Source of the DNA: Sulfobacillus sp.
GTDB lineage: Bacteria > Bacillota > Sulfobacillia > Sulfobacillales > Sulfobacillaceae
Length of the DNA stretch: 64,000 nucleotides
Assembly (NCBI GenBank): GCA_027343695.1
Contig: DAHWKJ010000030.1
Location: forward strand, 56,650 to 120,649
Direction of reading: 5' to 3'
The position numbers and the translations under genes were made by a program. Within the stretch, counting starts at the first letter, position 1. Each line of letters starts with the position of its first letter. Of this stretch, positions 62,346-64,000 are shown in pieces. Below the pieces are notes generated by a model that saw only the letters and a list, made by a program, of their open reading frames with translations, did no database searches and was not told the DNA's origin.

Positions 62346-63437
62346 CTACGGTTTAGGGAATGTGCGAGCGAGTTTCAGTCGGTATTGGCGAAACGATAAC
62401 TCCTTGAGGGCTCTGGCACTTAATCCGCGCACCGGTATGCCTCCACGTAATACCCACCCCACACCTTGTCCCGGATCTAGAGAAATAAGCATTCCGCGCA
62501 GGCGCGGCGAAAAGCGGTTGTTGTCCAACGGTTTCCCTTGGATGAGTCGGCCAATGGTGGTTCCCACGTAGTGGCCCGCTATGGTTGCTAATTGGGCGGT
62601 AGCGGGGACATCCTTGCCGTCGACTGCGACCTTCCACAGGTCCCCGGCTACAAAAATTCGGTCCGCAACTTGGCCGTTCGGGCTGGCGATAGGGAACCCC
62701 TGAGGGTCCAGGCGAAGACCGGTGCTTCGAATCCATTTGGGAACAGCAATGCCACCAGCCCACACTAAGACGTCAAAGCCATAGTGATCCCGATCCAGCA
62801 CGACGGAATGTTCTTCGATGCGTTGCACTTTTTGTCCCAGCACCACCGTTACGTCCGCACGTAATAATCGTTGATGGGCGTATTCGGCGAGCCCACGGCC
62901 GAGGGCAGGCAGCAAGCGGCGAGCCGCTTCAATGAGGATCACGTCGTGGTCGGAGGCAAGCATACCAGCAACTTCGACCCCAGTTAATCCCCCACCCACC
63001 ACGGCCACACGCTGCGCTTTATGGTACTGCAAAGCCTCTTTGATCCGCGCGGTATCTTCGGCGTTTCTCAAGGGATGGCCATACTCTTGAAGCCCTGGGA
63101 TAGGCGGCATGGAGGGTGACGAGCCAGATGCCAATACGAGCCAATCATACGCCACCTTACCACCGTCGGCAGTCAAGACCACGGGGGGCGACTGCTGGAT
63201 GCCAATAGCCGTGGTCTTGAGGTGTTTCACGCGGGTTTCGTTCAAGATGTCGGCGTAGGCTACGACGTGTTGGGAGATGGTGCCGTGCGCCGAAAGAGCT
63301 TCGGGCAGTTCCGGAATTAATTCGTGGGCGCTCCCGGGCTCCACGAGTTGCACCCGGATATCCGGAATGTCTTGTAGGGCACCAATTGCGGCAAGGCCCG
63401 CATAGCCACCACCTACTACGACTACCTCAACTGACAA
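62346..63437 (-). CDS. NADH dehydrogenase type II-like flavoprotein
   Basis: A 363-aa FAD-dependent pyridine-nucleotide oxidoreductase with two dinucleotide folds: VVVVGGGYAGLAAIGAL and RVAVVGGGLTGVEVAGMLA. IFVAGDLW is the C-terminal FAD contact. The size and layout match NDH-2, which oxidises NADH with quinone and pumps no protons; a sulfide:quinone oxidoreductase is less likely because no paired redox cysteines stand out. I use TTG 63437, with AAAGGAGGG upstream. It runs convergent with the GH84 gene, separated by 10 bp. Confidence 0.8.
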   Translation of the reverse strand: MSVEVVVVGGGYAGLAAIGALQDIPDIRVQLVEPGSAHELIPELPEALSAHGTISQHVVAYADILNETRVKHLKTTAIGIQQSPPVVLTADGGKVAYDWLVLASGSSPSMPPIPGLQEYGHPLRNAEDTARIKEALQYHKAQRVAVVGGGLTGVEVAGMLASDHDVILIEAARRLLPALGRGLAEYAHQRLLRADVTVVLGQKVQRIEEHSVVLDRDHYGFDVLVWAGGIAVPKWIRSTGLRLDPQGFPIASPNGQVADRIFVAGDLWKVAVDGKDVPATAQLATIAGHYVGTTIGRLIQGKPLDNNRFSPRLRGMLISLDPGQGVGWVLRGGIPVRGLSARALKELSFRQYRLKLARTFPKP

Positions 63438-63558
63438 ATGGGGACCCTCCTTTATCAAACTCTAATGGGATGCTCGTGGCGTGAACGGGAAAAGGTCCCG
63501 TGCCGTGAGCGGGCGTCTGATACTTAGCATATAGTCTATTGAATCGAGTACAAAGCGT

Positions 63559-63753
63559 CTAGCGATACTCCGCTTGCAGTCGACCCCATTCGTCGCAGTG
63601 ATGACGGAACGCCTCGGCACGTAGTGGATCGAGTGTGGCACAGCGCTCGGAAAAATATGCTAACATATCGGGCGTGAAATGGGAAAGCCCGATTAACAAC
63701 CCTTGTGCTGACCTAGGACGGAATATGACAAAGAGGATCTGGGGCCAAAACAT
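63559..63753 (-). CDS. Possible short protein, start uncertain
   Basis: A 64-codon frame whose last 35 residues (MLAYFSERCATLDPLRAEAFRHHCDEWGRLQAEYR) have the composition of a real protein, while the N-terminal 30 (WPQILFVIFRPRSAQ) do not. There is no ribosome site before ATG 63753. It may be the tail of a decayed gene or a shorter peptide starting inside. Confidence 0.3.
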   Translation of the reverse strand: MFWPQILFVIFRPRSAQGLLIGLSHFTPDMLAYFSERCATLDPLRAEAFRHHCDEWGRLQAEYR

Positions 63754-63904
63754 CGCAGTGGACTTAGAAAGATGGGTACGACTCCCGTAAAACGTCGGCT
63801 AGACCGAGCAAAATGACCGCCTGCCTTGGGTTGTGCTCCGTCTAAATCTTATCCGTGGCCATATCACGTTGTGTTGGCGGGGGTTGCAACCGGGGCCCTG
63901 CAAA

Positions 63905-64000
63905 TTATTTTTGTTGAAGTTTCTTCCTGGCAGCCTCCACTATTGGCGTTTCAATCTCCTGGGATAATAGATAGCGCCCTTTTTGGAGTTTTGTTAACGG
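63905..64000 (-). CDS. C-terminal end of a Spo0E-like phosphatase, truncated by window edge
   Basis: Only the last 31 residues are in the window, ending KGRYLLSQEIETPIVEAARKKLQQK. The LSQEI-I pattern resembles the SQELD core of Spo0E-type aspartyl phosphatases that dephosphorylate Spo0A~P, but the core Asp is not seen as such. The assignment is tentative; the rest of the gene lies to the right. The 63754-63904 gap has no other gene. Confidence 0.35.
   Translation of the reverse strand, partial: PLTKLQKGRYLLSQEIETPIVEAARKKLQQK

Overview
The window looks like a chromosome segment of a low-to-mid GC, Gram-positive, acidophile-type Firmicute; Sulfobacillus or a close relative is my best guess. 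The evidence is the Firmicutes gene order (smc-ftsY; ylxM-ffh-rpsP-rimM-trmD-rplS-lepB-rbgA-rnhB; topA-trmFO-xerC-hslV-hslU-codY), c-di-AMP and SAM-I riboswitches, frequent TTG/GTG starts behind strong AGGAGG sites, and a cytoplasmic SoeABC-like sulfur oxidoreductase. The genus is an inference and no rRNA is present. No phage, insertion sequence, CRISPR array, tRNA or rRNA was seen. Layout by region follows. 1-438: an edge-truncated HTH/S24-like protein, divergent from smc. 0.65-5 kb: smc and ftsY. 5.0-6.5 kb: promoter, c-di-AMP (ydaO) riboswitch and weak terminator in front of a GT4 glycosyltransferase. 6.6-12.3 kb: SRP, ribosomal and tRNA-modification operon. 12.3-13.6 kb: a LysM-NlpC/P60 endopeptidase on the minus strand behind a second ydaO riboswitch. 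13.7-21.0 kb: topA-trmFO-xerC-hslVU, then codY. 21.1-23.8 kb: GT51 glycosyltransferase, MBL hydrolase and GH18 lipoprotein. 23.9-27.5 kb: exopolysaccharide chain-length and tyrosine-kinase/phosphatase module plus a flippase. 27.6-32.5 kb: acyl-CoA ligase, two transsulfuration enzymes and small proteins. 32.8-37.0 kb: SAM-I riboswitch and a methionine operon made of two half-size MetE-like proteins and a YitJ-like fusion. 36.9-40.8 kb: otsB, otsA and murJ. 41.3-47.3 kb: AI-2E permease, NDP-sugar pyrophosphorylase, Zn-ribbon peptide, SNF2 helicase and SWIM protein. About 47.3 kb: a candidate small RNA. 47.4-51.3 kb: SDR, DUF2231, ThyX-like and small proteins. 51.3-56.9 kb: LysR regulator divergent from soeABC-like genes. 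56.9-60.6 kb: second exopolysaccharide block (glycosyltransferase, ligase, initiating transferase). 60.8-64 kb: GH84 enzyme, NDH-2, and a Spo0E-like fragment at the edge. How the genes fit together: two c-di-AMP switches sit in front of an envelope-lytic enzyme and a soluble glycosyltransferase, and otsAB makes trehalose, so envelope strength and osmotic balance recur as a theme. Two separated exopolysaccharide blocks together supply initiating transferase, glycosyltransferase, flippase, ligase/polymerase and tyrosine-phosphorylation control. The methionine operon and the transsulfuration pair form a sulfur amino acid block. The most novel-looking items are the paired half-size MetE-like genes under a SAM riboswitch, an orphan ~95-nt RNA gene with consensus promoter and terminator, a probable CUG-initiated murJ, and the ThyX-like tandem protein whose signature is split between its halves.
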